Shown here piece after piece: positions 16,731 through 25,396 of a stretch of 64,000 nucleotides of DNA. A model generated the notes under the pieces. That model saw only the letters and a list, made by a program, of their open reading frames with translations, was not told the DNA's origin and searched no databases. Both the position numbers and the translations under genes were made by a program. Location of the stretch: NCBI RefSeq assembly GCF_000993825.1, contig NZ_CP011114.1:3100001-3164000 (forward strand), given 5' to 3'. The first letter of the stretch is position 1, and each line of letters begins with the position of its first letter. The stretch comes from Paenibacillus durus ATCC 35681. GTDB taxonomy: Bacteria; Bacillota; Bacilli; Paenibacillales; Paenibacillaceae.

Positions 16731-18149
16731 TTATTTGCCAAGAGGCTGGACAACAAATTTGGACATTTCCACGCCTTCCGGTGACATGACATGCACGGAA
16801 CAACCGGTGCAGGGGTCAAAGGAATGCACAATGCGGAGCAGCTCCACAGGCTGCGTCGGGTCTGCCACATGGGTACCAATCAGAGCTTTTTCCACAGGAC
16901 CCGGGTTGCCGGAATCGTCCATCGGGGAAGCGTTCCAGCAGGTTGGGGTAATAATTTGGTATTTGGAAATTTTGGAGCTGGATACCGATAGCCAATGTCC
17001 GATCGCGCCCCGGGGAGCTTCCGTTAATCCGGAGGCGCTGCCCGATACCGGATCGCCGATATTCGTAAATCCGCTGGCCCCTGGTGTCAATTGATCCAGC
17101 CAAGTCTGCATATTGCTTACGAGTTTGGCCATTTCCACGTAGCGCGCCATATGCCGGTCCATAACGGATACGCCTCTGCGATAGTCGCCGCTTACCCATG
17201 CTCTGGCCAGCGGTCCCGCTTCAAAAGCAGTATTGTTGTACCGTGGAGATTTCAACCAGGTGTAAGCTCCGCTCTTTCCGTAGCTCGCCGTTGTGGTGCC
17301 GCTTGCCGGGGCTTGTCCGCTTGGAGAAGAGAAGTAAGAATATTTATTGTATTCCTTAATATTCGCTTCGTTGAATGCGCCGACGGTTCCGCCTGTGACA
17401 GTGCCGGCTGGGAATAACAAGCCTCCGGAAGTATTCGTGTCAAATGCGCCGAAGGTAATCAGGTTGCCGTATCCTGTACCCACGCTGTAGTAATCGTTGT
17501 AAGCCGAAGCCAGCATGTTAACGTCCGATTGATAAGTACTTGAAATGAAGGACTGAATATCGTTCAAATAGTTTCTGAAGTTGGTGATTTCCGTTGCCGA
17601 AGGCAAGGCGGTTACGCCGCCCGGAACAATATTCGCAGCATGGGGAAGCTTACCGCTGAAGATGGCCGCCATTTCGTTGGCTTTTCTGCGGATTTGCAGC
17701 GCCGAAATATAGTGATCCGTCAGTGTTTGGGTATCGGCGGCACTGAATCTTAGATCCTGCGTGTAGCCTCCCGTCCATGGGCTCATCTGCGGACCTTGAA
17801 TATAGTCCAGTAACGATAAATGGTAAAAATGCGTGATGCCGCTGTCTAGGAAATTCGCTCCTTGAATCAGATTCCGGAGCATCAGCCCCTGGAGATTAGG
17901 TTTAAAGCCCAGTATCTTCTCAACCGCCTTTGCGGAAGCAACGGCCTGGGGAACCGGGCATACCCCGCAAATTCGCTGAGTCAGGAAAGAAGCATCCCGT
18001 GGAGGCCGATTCAGCAGCATGTTCTCGAAATCCCGGAACAGCATTCCGGCGACTTGGGCTGAAGCAACCGTATTATCGGCGCCCAGCGTGACTTCAACCT
18101 TCAAATGTCCTTCCAAACGAGTTACCGGATCCAGCTTGATCGTGCTCAT
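16731..18149 (-). CDS. [NiFe] hydrogenase large subunit
   Basis: The 472-residue catalytic subunit has the proximal nickel motif RICGVCP (C61, C64) and the distal DPCTGCSVH (C447, C450, H453). A 19-residue tail VMSPEGVEMSKFVVQPLGK after His453 is the expected substrate of the protease encoded next. DPVTRLEGHLKVEV is the usual N-terminus. The protein is shorter than many group 1 enzymes (about 550-600), with a glycine/serine/tyrosine-rich middle. It forms the heterodimer with the small subunit and is presumably carried through the Tat system bound to it. Confidence 0.95.
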   Translation of the reverse strand: MSTIKLDPVTRLEGHLKVEVTLGADNTVASAQVAGMLFRDFENMLLNRPPRDASFLTQRICGVCPVPQAVASAKAVEKILGFKPNLQGLMLRNLIQGANFLDSGITHFYHLSLLDYIQGPQMSPWTGGYTQDLRFSAADTQTLTDHYISALQIRRKANEMAAIFSGKLPHAANIVPGGVTALPSATEITNFRNYLNDIQSFISSTYQSDVNMLASAYNDYYSVGTGYGNLITFGAFDTNTSGGLLFPAGTVTGGTVGAFNEANIKEYNKYSYFSSPSGQAPASGTTTASYGKSGAYTWLKSPRYNNTAFEAGPLARAWVSGDYRRGVSVMDRHMARYVEMAKLVSNMQTWLDQLTPGASGFTNIGDPVSGSASGLTEAPRGAIGHWLSVSSSKISKYQIITPTCWNASPMDDSGNPGPVEKALIGTHVADPTQPVELLRIVHSFDPCTGCSVHVMSPEGVEMSKFVVQPLGK

Positions 18150-18166
18150 TCGTTATTCACCCTTTC

Positions 18167-19066
18167 TTAGCTACCGCTTTGCACGGAAATGATGGGATTT
18201 AGAGGAAATGCAGGTGCTGTACAACCGATGCACGGGTAATCCGATTGGATGCACCAGCCTTGTTTGTTGTTCCACTTTAGCGAAGGACATGGCGATTGGT
18301 TTCCAGGGCCTTTGCAGCCGACATTCTTATAGCAGCCGTAAATTCCGGGCTGTGTAACCTGGGTTTGCCCTTTTCTCGGACACACACTATGGATGGTTGT
18401 GCCGAAATATTTGCTCGGGCGGCTGTTAGCGTCGAGAGAAGGTACACCTGTCAAGATTAAATCAAGCAGCGTCTGCACCATTACCGTCGCATTCACAGGA
18501 CATCCCGCCAAATTGACGATCGGGTTCGCGGTTTGGCTGCCCAGCAGCGACTTCACGGATACGCAGCCTGTGCTGTTGGGTGCTGCGGCCGCCACACCGC
18601 CAAAGGAGGCGCAAGTGCCTGCCGCCACGACATATTTAGCTTTCGGTCCATATTTGAGCACTGCATCATACATCGTGAGCGGAACCCCGTTCTGCTCGCC
18701 GATTATACAGTAGTTCTTGGAGGCTCCCCCTGGAATGGCACCCTCGATTACGAGAATGAATTGTCCGTTATACTGGTTCGCCGCATTTTCGAGCGCCTGC
18801 ATCGCACTTTCACCTGAGGCCGCCATAAGCGTGCTGTCATACTTCATGCTGATTTTGTTCTGAAGCACATCTTCGATCGTGGTTGGGTTCGTTACGTTCA
18901 GCGTGGATATGCTACAGCCCGAACAACCCGATCCCAGCAGCCAAATGACCGGCGGATCCGTGTCCGCTGCCATCACCGTGTTCAGCTTGTCCATATCCAT
19001 CTCCAATTTCAGCGCTGCCACTGCTGCCACCGACCACTTGAGAAAATCTCTCCTGTTGATTCTCAT
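18167..19066 (-). CDS. [NiFe] hydrogenase small subunit with Tat signal
   Basis: The 299-residue iron-sulfur subunit begins with a twin-arginine signal (RINRRDFLKWSVAAVAAL). The mature part has the proximal-cluster motif WLLGSGCSGCSIS, further ligands at GTCASFGG and AGCPVN, and distal/medial cluster cysteines in VGCKGPGNQ..CPSLKWN..WCIQ..PCIGC. It is short, with no hydrophobic C-terminal anchor. The ATG at 19066 lies 6 nt after AAGGAGAG. Export explains why tatA/tatC sit in this operon. The electron acceptor is not evident. Confidence 0.95.
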   Translation of the reverse strand: MRINRRDFLKWSVAAVAALKLEMDMDKLNTVMAADTDPPVIWLLGSGCSGCSISTLNVTNPTTIEDVLQNKISMKYDSTLMAASGESAMQALENAANQYNGQFILVIEGAIPGGASKNYCIIGEQNGVPLTMYDAVLKYGPKAKYVVAAGTCASFGGVAAAAPNSTGCVSVKSLLGSQTANPIVNLAGCPVNATVMVQTLLDLILTGVPSLDANSRPSKYFGTTIHSVCPRKGQTQVTQPGIYGCYKNVGCKGPGNQSPCPSLKWNNKQGWCIQSDYPCIGCTAPAFPLNPIISVQSGS

Positions 19067-19140
19067 CAAATCTCTCCTTTTCGTCGATTGGGAGTCTCCT
19101 ATCCATAGAACTACTTACTTCCTATGGCAAATCCACACAG

Positions 19141-19169
19141 ATTATAAGGGGGTAGGGAAACAAAGACAA
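19141..19169 (-). promoter_or_regulatory. Promoter of the hydrogenase operon
   Basis: On the minus strand TTGTCT (19164-19169) and TATAAT (19141-19146) are spaced by exactly 17 bp, about 75 nt before the small-subunit start. No clear operator is visible next to it. Confidence 0.65.
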
Positions 19170-19334
19170 TGAACAAAATGAAAACTTTTTGGATAAAATT
19201 CCCTAAAATTTGACCCTTTTTCTCATCATTCGCAGTGAACTCAGTAGAAGGTTGGTGTGGAAGTTAAAGTATAGTGATTGGAAAACGTTTATAATTTAAA
19301 AGTTAATGGGGTGAAATTGGGAAGGTTAACAGCA

Positions 19335-19362
19335 AAAGAAAAACCGCTCCAAAAGAAGCGGT
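19335..19362 (-). terminator. Weak terminator on the minus strand
   Basis: ACCGCT (19343-19348) pairs with AGCGGT (19357-19362). On the minus strand it is followed by TTTTTCTTTT. It probably ends transcription entering from the regulator genes to the right. Confidence 0.5.
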
Positions 19363-19606
19363 AGACTGCTATCAATGTATCTGCCTGTGTAACTGTTCAA
19401 GTTGCCTTTCATTTCTCCCCTTGTGCTCGGGGATATCCAGCGTTTTTTAGACCTGTAGCAGGAAATCCCCTCCTCTTGAGCTTCAGTTAACATTATCAAT
19501 TCTCTCGCTCTGCTATAGCCACTTTTGGTCAGTTTATCAACACTTACTCAAAATAAAATGACCATGCGTTTTCGCACAGTCATTCTGAAATAATTTTAAT
19601 GGTCGC

Positions 19607-19747
19607 TCATTCTTTTTCAATCTCATTTTCAACGAGTTTCACCAACTCTGAAGCCTTCATGCTTAAAGCGCTGGCGATAGCAAGCAAAGAATTTAATGTT
19701 GGTTGATGAACGCCACGCTCCAACATAGATATGTATGTCCGATCAAT
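19607..19747 (-). pseudogene. C-terminal fragment of an XRE-type HTH regulator
   Basis: Minus-strand codons read IDRTYISMLERGVHQPTLNS and then LLAIASALSMKASELVKLVE before a stop. This is the recognition helix and C-terminal half of a Cro/CI-type HTH domain (compare 'GLDRTYISxIERG'). The first half is missing, and the fragment's start overlaps the end of the LuxR gene. It is a truncated gene, perhaps cut when the lanthipeptide cluster was inserted. Confidence 0.65.
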
Positions 19748-20375
19748 GAAGAAGAGTGTCAATAATATCATTATTGATGTAACCTTTTATTACCCCTTTT
19801 AGGGCTACCTCAATTCTTCTTTTCGCATTCATTTTATTAAATAAATTATTGACATAATAAGAAACGGTTCTCTCACAGGCATGGAGCTTCGCAGCGATTT
19901 CTTTGTTGGTATACCCGAGCGTTATGAGTTCAAGAACCCTTTGTTCCTGAGGAGACAAGTCATCTTGTCCAATCCTTTTGCACTGCGAAATCGTGAACTG
20001 GTCATGCACCATCAGAATGGTACAATAAACTTCAAGCAATGAAATATCTCTTGTAATATAGGCATTGGCGCCGGATGAAATTGTACGCTCTTCAAGAAAA
20101 GAGCTTTTGTACGAGGAATAGATGATGATTTTTAGATTGTGAAACAGTTCTCTTATATGTTCAATAAAAACGAAAATATTAGGGTGGTCAATACTCAAAC
20201 CAAGGATAATCACATCGGGTTGAATCAGCTGAATTTCTTCAAAGGCTCCTTGTTCTGATTTATATTTCCTGCTAACAACATGCATTCCATCCTTTTTAGT
20301 AAGGTAGGATTCAAGTCCAAACATAACAATCTCCTGCTTTCCGATTAACAAAATGGATACTTCTTTCATCTCCAT
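19743..20375 (-). CDS. LuxR/NarL-type regulator with pseudo-receiver domain
   Basis: The 210-residue protein has a receiver-like N-terminus (residues 5-120) and a LuxR HTH (LSPQEQRVLELITLGYTNKEIA..ERTVSYYVNNLFNKM). The usual phosphate-accepting aspartate is glycine (PDVIILGLSID instead of ..LDL..), and the acidic pair of strand 1 is replaced (LLIGKQEIVMFG instead of LLVDDHEIVRxG). Phosphorylation is therefore unlikely. It lies downstream of the LanK gene, with its own AAGGAG site, and probably controls lanthipeptide genes or is tuned by something other than a kinase. Confidence 0.8.
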   Translation of the reverse strand: MEMKEVSILLIGKQEIVMFGLESYLTKKDGMHVVSRKYKSEQGAFEEIQLIQPDVIILGLSIDHPNIFVFIEHIRELFHNLKIIIYSSYKSSFLEERTISSGANAYITRDISLLEVYCTILMVHDQFTISQCKRIGQDDLSPQEQRVLELITLGYTNKEIAAKLHACERTVSYYVNNLFNKMNAKRRIEVALKGVIKGYINNDIIDTLLH

Positions 20376-20456
20376 GAATTTGTTCTCCTTTTTTGTTTGG
20401 CTAGCACCGATTTCTTGTACTTGGCCGATACAATTGGCGGCTGACCCTACTGTTTC

Positions 20457-21407
20457 TCAGTTCAGGTCCAACCCGGAATGCATTGTTTTTAACAGGTAAA
20501 ATGAGAACGATGTTTTTTCATAAGGGACACTCCGAACAAAAATTTCGCCGCCCTGTTTTTCAACCAGTTTCTTGGTGATGCTTAGCCCGAGGCCGCTTCC
20601 GTGAGAGGTCATATGGCGAGACGCTTCCCCCATATAGAGCCGGTCGAAAATAAAAGAAAGGTCTTCAGGATCAATGCCTTTTCCACAATCCCAAACTTCA
20701 ATCCACACCTTCTCCTGTTCCTCCCACACTTTGATGCCGTGTATTCCTCCATCATGCCCGTATCGAATGGAGTTGGTAATGAGATTACCCAATATACGCT
20801 CCATGCCGGCTGGATCAGCCCATGCAAACACCGAATAAGCAGGAAAATCAAGAACAGGAGAAACGCCTATTTTTTCAAAATCTTGAAAATAGGTTGCAAC
20901 TACCTCCTGTAATGTGATGGTTATATTCAACTTTTGAAGATTCGGAGCAACGTCGTCGGCTTCTAATTTTGCCCAATCAAAAAAATTTCGAATTAATGCC
21001 TCCAGCATTTGTGATTTCGTAAAAATAATATCAATGTACTTTTCGGTTATCACTTCGTCTCGATCGGGATCGGTTTTTAACAGCTCGGCATAACCGGATA
21101 ACGAAGTAAGCGGGGTACGCAGGTCATGGGCAATATTCGTCATGATTTGCCTTTGCGCTCTTTCCAGGCGCTCTGTTCGATTCGTTATGTTCCGAAGATA
21201 GCCGCTGAGAAGATTAAGCTCTTCCGCCAATTCATTTATTGAAGCGTTGCTAGTCCTAATTAAGAAATAACCGTTTCCGTGACCGGACCGGAGCTCCTTC
21301 ATTCTGCGGCTGATGCGGCGGAGATGTCTCAAGCATTGAATGTACTTGCCGAATACAACGGCGGACAGTCCCCCCAGGATCACCAGAAGCGCCAGTATGA
21401 ATGTCAT
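20457..21407 (-). CDS. Membrane sensor histidine kinase (LanK-like)
   Basis: The 316-residue kinase has one N-terminal membrane helix (FILALLVILGGLSAVVFG), a short linker, the H-box NIAHDLRTPLTSLSGYAELL, the N-box ILGNLITNSIRYG, D-box WDCGKGI and G-box GSGLGLSITKKLVE. With almost no extracellular domain it is an intramembrane-sensing type, common in bacitracin- and lantibiotic-resistance systems. The ATG at 21407 overlaps the response-regulator stop by 4 bp, and GGGAAGGAG precedes it. Confidence 0.9.
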   Translation of the reverse strand: MTFILALLVILGGLSAVVFGKYIQCLRHLRRISRRMKELRSGHGNGYFLIRTSNASINELAEELNLLSGYLRNITNRTERLERAQRQIMTNIAHDLRTPLTSLSGYAELLKTDPDRDEVITEKYIDIIFTKSQMLEALIRNFFDWAKLEADDVAPNLQKLNITITLQEVVATYFQDFEKIGVSPVLDFPAYSVFAWADPAGMERILGNLITNSIRYGHDGGIHGIKVWEEQEKVWIEVWDCGKGIDPEDLSFIFDRLYMGEASRHMTSHGSGLGLSITKKLVEKQGGEIFVRSVPYEKTSFSFYLLKTMHSGLDLN

Positions 21408-22120
21408 ACTTGCTCCTTCCCGCTTAACCGGTAACCGATTCCCCACACGGTTTGGATATAGTCCGGATTTGAGGGGTCTGCTTCAATTTTGGTACGTAAT
21501 CTTCGAATATGAACCATAACCGTGTTATCGTCCACTTCAAGGGAGTACGACTCATCCCAGACATGTTCAAAGATTTGCGATTTGGTAAACACGCGTTGAG
21601 GCTCAGACATCAGCAATTTCAAGATGGAGAACTCCTTGGACGTCAGCGGTATGGATTGACCGTGAACGTTCACCTCAAAAGTGTTGCAATCTAACTTCAG
21701 ACCGTTATAGGTCAACACCGAAGAAGCCTTATCCCCCTCCTTTGGCTGAAAATACAGATAGCGGCGCAAGTTCGCTTTCACACGCGCCAAAAGTTCCCCC
21801 ACCAAAAACGGTTTCGTAAGATAATCATCAGCCCCCAAGCCGAGGCCAAGTATTTTGTCAACTTCCGTGTCCTTCGCCGATAAAATAAGGACTGGGACTT
21901 GGTATTCTTCGCGAATCCTGCGCAATACCTCCAGGCCATCCATCCCAGGCAGCATAATATCCAAAACGATTAAATCATATGACCCATGCTTAAACCGGTG
22001 AAAGGTATCGGCTCCATTATGTACTGTATCAACCCGGTATCCTTCCTTAACAAGCGCATGGGCTACCAACTGGCAAATTTCCAAATCATCTTCAACGACT
22101 AAAATTTGGATTTCATTCAT
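21404..22120 (-). CDS. OmpR-family response regulator (LanR-like)
   Basis: The 238-residue regulator has a complete receiver (VVEDDLEICQLV; phospho-acceptor in DLIVLDIMLPGMDG; LILSAKD; LTKPF) and a winged-helix C-terminus (LTSKEFSILKLLMSEP..VDDNTVMVHIRRLRTKI..VWGIGYRL). It pairs with the kinase translated after it. Its likely target is the direct-repeat promoter at 26928-26982. The ATG at 22120 is preferred because the domain begins there and AGAAGGAT precedes it. Confidence 0.92.
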   Translation of the reverse strand: MNEIQILVVEDDLEICQLVAHALVKEGYRVDTVHNGADTFHRFKHGSYDLIVLDIMLPGMDGLEVLRRIREEYQVPVLILSAKDTEVDKILGLGLGADDYLTKPFLVGELLARVKANLRRYLYFQPKEGDKASSVLTYNGLKLDCNTFEVNVHGQSIPLTSKEFSILKLLMSEPQRVFTKSQIFEHVWDESYSLEVDDNTVMVHIRRLRTKIEADPSNPDYIQTVWGIGYRLSGKEQV

Positions 22121-22838
22121 AGATAAGATCCTTCTTAGTATAGATATATAATCCGAGACCCATGGACAAGACAAGCAAGATTCCTGAAACCAAAAGCCCC
22201 GGCTCCCAAACGGGGTAATCCGGAATATTAAGCGGATAGTAGGAAAATAGATATGGGATTAGCCAAGGGCTCAAAGTTATATACTTGGACGATACTACCC
22301 CTAAGGGCATACTCATTATCCCGCCTCCCGCACTGGCAATTGCACATAGTATCGATTTTTTTACCAGAATTGCGATAAAAGCAGCCAATGGAGTCAAAGC
22401 GATATACAATAGCCATGTTTGAACAAGAAAAGCCAATTGGTACCCCAAATTTGCAAATGTCAGCGGTTCAGACAACAGAAGAAGTCCGATTATCAATTCA
22501 AAGGCAAAGGAAACCAGCAAAAGAAAGGCGATAACGACGGCAGCCGCCGTCAATTTGGCAAAATACCATTGACTGCGGCGGTATGGATAGGTAAAGAGGG
22601 CGCTTAACGTTCGCTGCTCTTCATCTCTGGTAAACAAATAACCTGACAGAAAGCAGAAAAAAACAGGACGAATCCAAAGATTCATATAACTTGCTCTTAA
22701 AAATTCTTCCCAACTCAAGTCTTTAACTTGGCTTTGCAAATAACTTGAGAAGCAATCCAGCACAATGAGCAAAACGATAATCCATAAGACTTTGGAACGC
22801 TTGAACTTGAACATCTCCGTCATGATTTGTGTGAGCAT
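22113..22838 (-). CDS. ABC-2 type permease, second immunity-type transporter set
   Basis: The 241-residue protein has six hydrophobic segments and the soluble FTRDEEQRTLSALFTYPYRRSQWYFAKL motif typical of ABC-2 permeases of bacitracin/lantibiotic efflux systems. It follows the permease at 22945 and overlaps the response-regulator gene by 8 bp. It probably completes the second transporter with the ATPase at 23693. The exact LanE or LanG assignment is uncertain. Confidence 0.75.
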   Translation of the reverse strand: MLTQIMTEMFKFKRSKVLWIIVLLIVLDCFSSYLQSQVKDLSWEEFLRASYMNLWIRPVFFCFLSGYLFTRDEEQRTLSALFTYPYRRSQWYFAKLTAAAVVIAFLLLVSFAFELIIGLLLLSEPLTFANLGYQLAFLVQTWLLYIALTPLAAFIAILVKKSILCAIASAGGGIMSMPLGVVSSKYITLSPWLIPYLFSYYPLNIPDYPVWEPGLLVSGILLVLSMGLGLYIYTKKDLIYE

Positions 22839-22944
22839 TAGCGCCTCCCCTCTTGTATACTATCAGATGGATAATACTCATTATACCATATTATACATTT
22901 TTTCTCATTATTTCAATCATATAGTTTTTTTGCTGCTGGATAAT

Positions 22945-23652
22945 CTACTTCACTTCCCTGCCATGAAACCATTTTATACTTATTAACGCGAGTATCATAC
23001 TTAACCCGATGGAAACCGCGAAGACAGGCCAAAACGTTACAAAAAAAAGAGGATCTGCCGGTGCTTCAATATACTTCGTAAAGATGCCGACACCGAGCCT
23101 TGGCAAACCGATTAGTGACGCAATTAGGATTCCAATGATCCCAAACCCGGCGGCAATGGTCCAGCCCAATCCTTCAGCAAGCCAGAGCGAACCAATCAGC
23201 AATGGAAGCGAAGCGATCCAACCTGCGACAAATGAGGCTATAAACCCCTGCCATGGCGCTGCTGAGGGGATGGCAATCATTTTTCCAGCGGCTACGGTTA
23301 AAATAGCCAACCACAGCGTACTTAACAATGTTTGAATGACGAGGACTGCTATTTTGGAGCCGTACAGTATAGCAGGGGAAACGTTTCTGATCCGTAAAGC
23401 CTTCCATCCCCCTGAAGCGGATTCGAGATGAGCGGAGAAGCCGGACAGGAGTCCCCACGCCAGCGGAAACCAAACAGCAAACCAGAGCTGGTTAATAATG
23501 CCGAACACTTGCGTCCAGGCATCCTTCTCAAGATGATGCGGGTGAACATCAAGAGCGGTAAAGCCTGTTACAGCAATCGGCGCTAACAATAATAACCAGG
23601 GAATCGCTGTACGGCGGCTTTTGATCCATTCTGAACGAATACTCTTAAGCAT
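22945..23652 (-). CDS. LanE-type immunity permease, duplicate with internal deletion
   Basis: The 235-residue protein is nearly the same as the permease at 24629 at both protein and DNA level (shared start LKSI(R/H)SEWIKSRRTAIPWLL and shared end IKWFHGREVK). It lacks about 20 residues before the last helix: the copy's GVGIFTKYIE replaces the longer GVGIW..FITKSIE. The lost part includes the PWSWP segment typical of lantibiotic immunity permeases. The reading frame is kept, so it may still be made, but function is doubtful. Confidence 0.8.
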   Translation of the reverse strand: MLKSIRSEWIKSRRTAIPWLLLLAPIAVTGFTALDVHPHHLEKDAWTQVFGIINQLWFAVWFPLAWGLLSGFSAHLESASGGWKALRIRNVSPAILYGSKIAVLVIQTLLSTLWLAILTVAAGKMIAIPSAAPWQGFIASFVAGWIASLPLLIGSLWLAEGLGWTIAAGFGIIGILIASLIGLPRLGVGIFTKYIEAPADPLFFVTFWPVFAVSIGLSMILALISIKWFHGREVK

Positions 23653-23692
23653 CAGCTAACATCCCTCCCGACTGTTGAACCGGCAAACCACA

Positions 23693-24607
23693 TTATATAT
23701 TTTCTCTCATCAGTTCTATCATATAGTCGTCTATTAACCCTTGATTGAAGCTTGCTTCGATCACATCTACGTCATGTTCGATCAGCAAGCGGGTGATCGC
23801 CGAGGAACGTTCCAATTGCTCGTAGACCAAGACCAACCCCGGCTCCGAAATTTTATAATCGTGGATCCCCATGTTCTGTTCCAGTAAAACGGCAGCCTTC
23901 TTTTCATCGCTTACCCTAAACTTCATGTATCGCCGGGATTTTTGCAGCAAGGTTTCATGATCCAGCTCTGCCGCCAGTGTTGCGCCCTGAAGAATACCGA
24001 TCCGATTCGCGATTGGCTGAATTCCGTTAATCAGACGGCTTGAAATCACGATGGTCATCTGCCGGGTTTGTGATAACCGGCTGAGCAGCCGGCTGATTTC
24101 CTTGATCTCTTGCGAGTCAAGACCGCTCCACGGTTCGTCTAGCAGCAGCAGTTCCGGCTTATGCATAAGGGCTCTGGCAATCCCGAGCCGCTGCCTCATA
24201 CTCAAGGTAAGTCCGTAGCAACGGACGTTTTGGATGCCGGACAAGCCCACTATTTTCAGCGAATCGGCAATACATTCCTTACCCGGAACACCCATCAGCC
24301 TGCGATGAATCTCCAGAATTTCTGCGGCCGTCAGATTGTCGGCAAATCCAAAGGTTTCGCTCATGCATCCAATTCGTTCGAGTAGGCGCCGCTTTGCCCG
24401 ATGTGAAGTCTCTCCAAACAGTTCCACTTCTCCCGACGTAGGTGCAATCAGTCCCATCATCATTCGCAGCAACGTGGTTTTTCCGGCCCCGCCCTTCGCC
24501 AGAATTCCATAAATATCGCCGCGTCTAATGTTTAGATTCATATGGTCAATAACAGTCCGGTTCTTGTATTTTTTCGTTAATGCTATCGTTCGAAGGACAC
24601 ATGTCAC
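23693..24607 (-). CDS. Degenerate ABC ATPase, second immunity-type set
   Basis: A 304-residue ATPase related to LanF but with altered catalytic motifs: Walker A reads AKGGAGKTT (first Gly lost), the signature reads LTLSMRQRLG where LanF has YSLGMKQRLG, and the H-loop histidine is arginine (ISSRL instead of SSHIL). Walker B LLLLDEPWSGLD is intact. Such changes often mark the inactive partner of an asymmetric ABC pair. A C-terminal extension of about 90 residues follows. A GTG at 24607 fits GGAG spacing; GTG 24616 is the alternative. Confidence 0.8.
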   Translation of the reverse strand: MTCVLRTIALTKKYKNRTVIDHMNLNIRRGDIYGILAKGGAGKTTLLRMMMGLIAPTSGEVELFGETSHRAKRRLLERIGCMSETFGFADNLTAAEILEIHRRLMGVPGKECIADSLKIVGLSGIQNVRCYGLTLSMRQRLGIARALMHKPELLLLDEPWSGLDSQEIKEISRLLSRLSQTRQMTIVISSRLINGIQPIANRIGILQGATLAAELDHETLLQKSRRYMKFRVSDEKKAAVLLEQNMGIHDYKISEPGLVLVYEQLERSSAITRLLIEHDVDVIEASFNQGLIDDYMIELMRENI

Positions 24608-24628
24608 AGTTCTCACTCCACAGCCAGT

Positions 24629-25393
24629 CTACTTTACTTCCCTGCCATGAAACCATTTTATACTAAAATACGCAAATATAGCACTTAATCCGATGGACGA
24701 GGCAAAGACAGACCAAAAAACAACAAGAACAACAGGCGTCATCTCCATTTCAATGGACTTCGTGATAAATGCGTAAACGAAGTAGGTCAGGCGTATTGGC
24801 CAGGACCATGGAATAAATTGCCAAATGCCGACACCGAGCCTTGTCGCTCCGATCAATGACGCAATCAGAATCCCCAGGGTTCCAAACCCGACGGCAATCG
24901 CCCAGCCCAACCCTTCAGCGAGCCACAGCGAAACGATCAGCAAGGGAAGCGAAGCGATCCAGCCCGTACCAAAGGAAGCTATAAATCCTAGCCATGGCGC
25001 TTCAAAAGGGATGGCAACCATTTTCCCGGCGATCATGGTCAAAATAGCCAGCCAGAGTGTACTTAACAATGTCTGAATGACGAGAACCGCTATTTTGGAG
25101 CCGTACAGTGTGGCGGGGGACACATTTCTGATCCGTAAGGCCCGCCACCCCCCGGAAGCGGATTCGAGATGGGTGGATAGGCCGGACAGGAGTCCCCATG
25201 CCAGCGGAAACCAGACGGCGAACCAGAGCTGGTTAATAAGGTCAAGCATTCGCGTCCAGGCGTCCTTTTCGAGATGATGCGGATAAACATAAAGAGCGGC
25301 AATGCCTGTCACGGCAATCGGCGCCAGGAATAATAACCAGGGGATTGCTGTCCGGCGGCTTTTGATCCATTCTGAATGAATACTTTTAAGCAT
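24629..25393 (-). CDS. Lantibiotic immunity ABC permease (LanE-type)
   Basis: The 254-residue permease has six hydrophobic segments, the motif LKSIHSEWIKSRRTAIPWLL, SGGWRALRIRNVSPATLYGSK and the PWSWPIRL segment before the last helices, all characteristic of MutE/EpiE-type immunity permeases. It should form the self-protection exporter with LanF and LanG encoded upstream, moving lanthipeptide off the membrane. The start at 25393 follows GGAGG. Confidence 0.85.
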   Translation of the reverse strand: MLKSIHSEWIKSRRTAIPWLLFLAPIAVTGIAALYVYPHHLEKDAWTRMLDLINQLWFAVWFPLAWGLLSGLSTHLESASGGWRALRIRNVSPATLYGSKIAVLVIQTLLSTLWLAILTMIAGKMVAIPFEAPWLGFIASFGTGWIASLPLLIVSLWLAEGLGWAIAVGFGTLGILIASLIGATRLGVGIWQFIPWSWPIRLTYFVYAFITKSIEMEMTPVVLVVFWSVFASSIGLSAIFAYFSIKWFHGREVK

Positions 25394-25396
25394 CAA

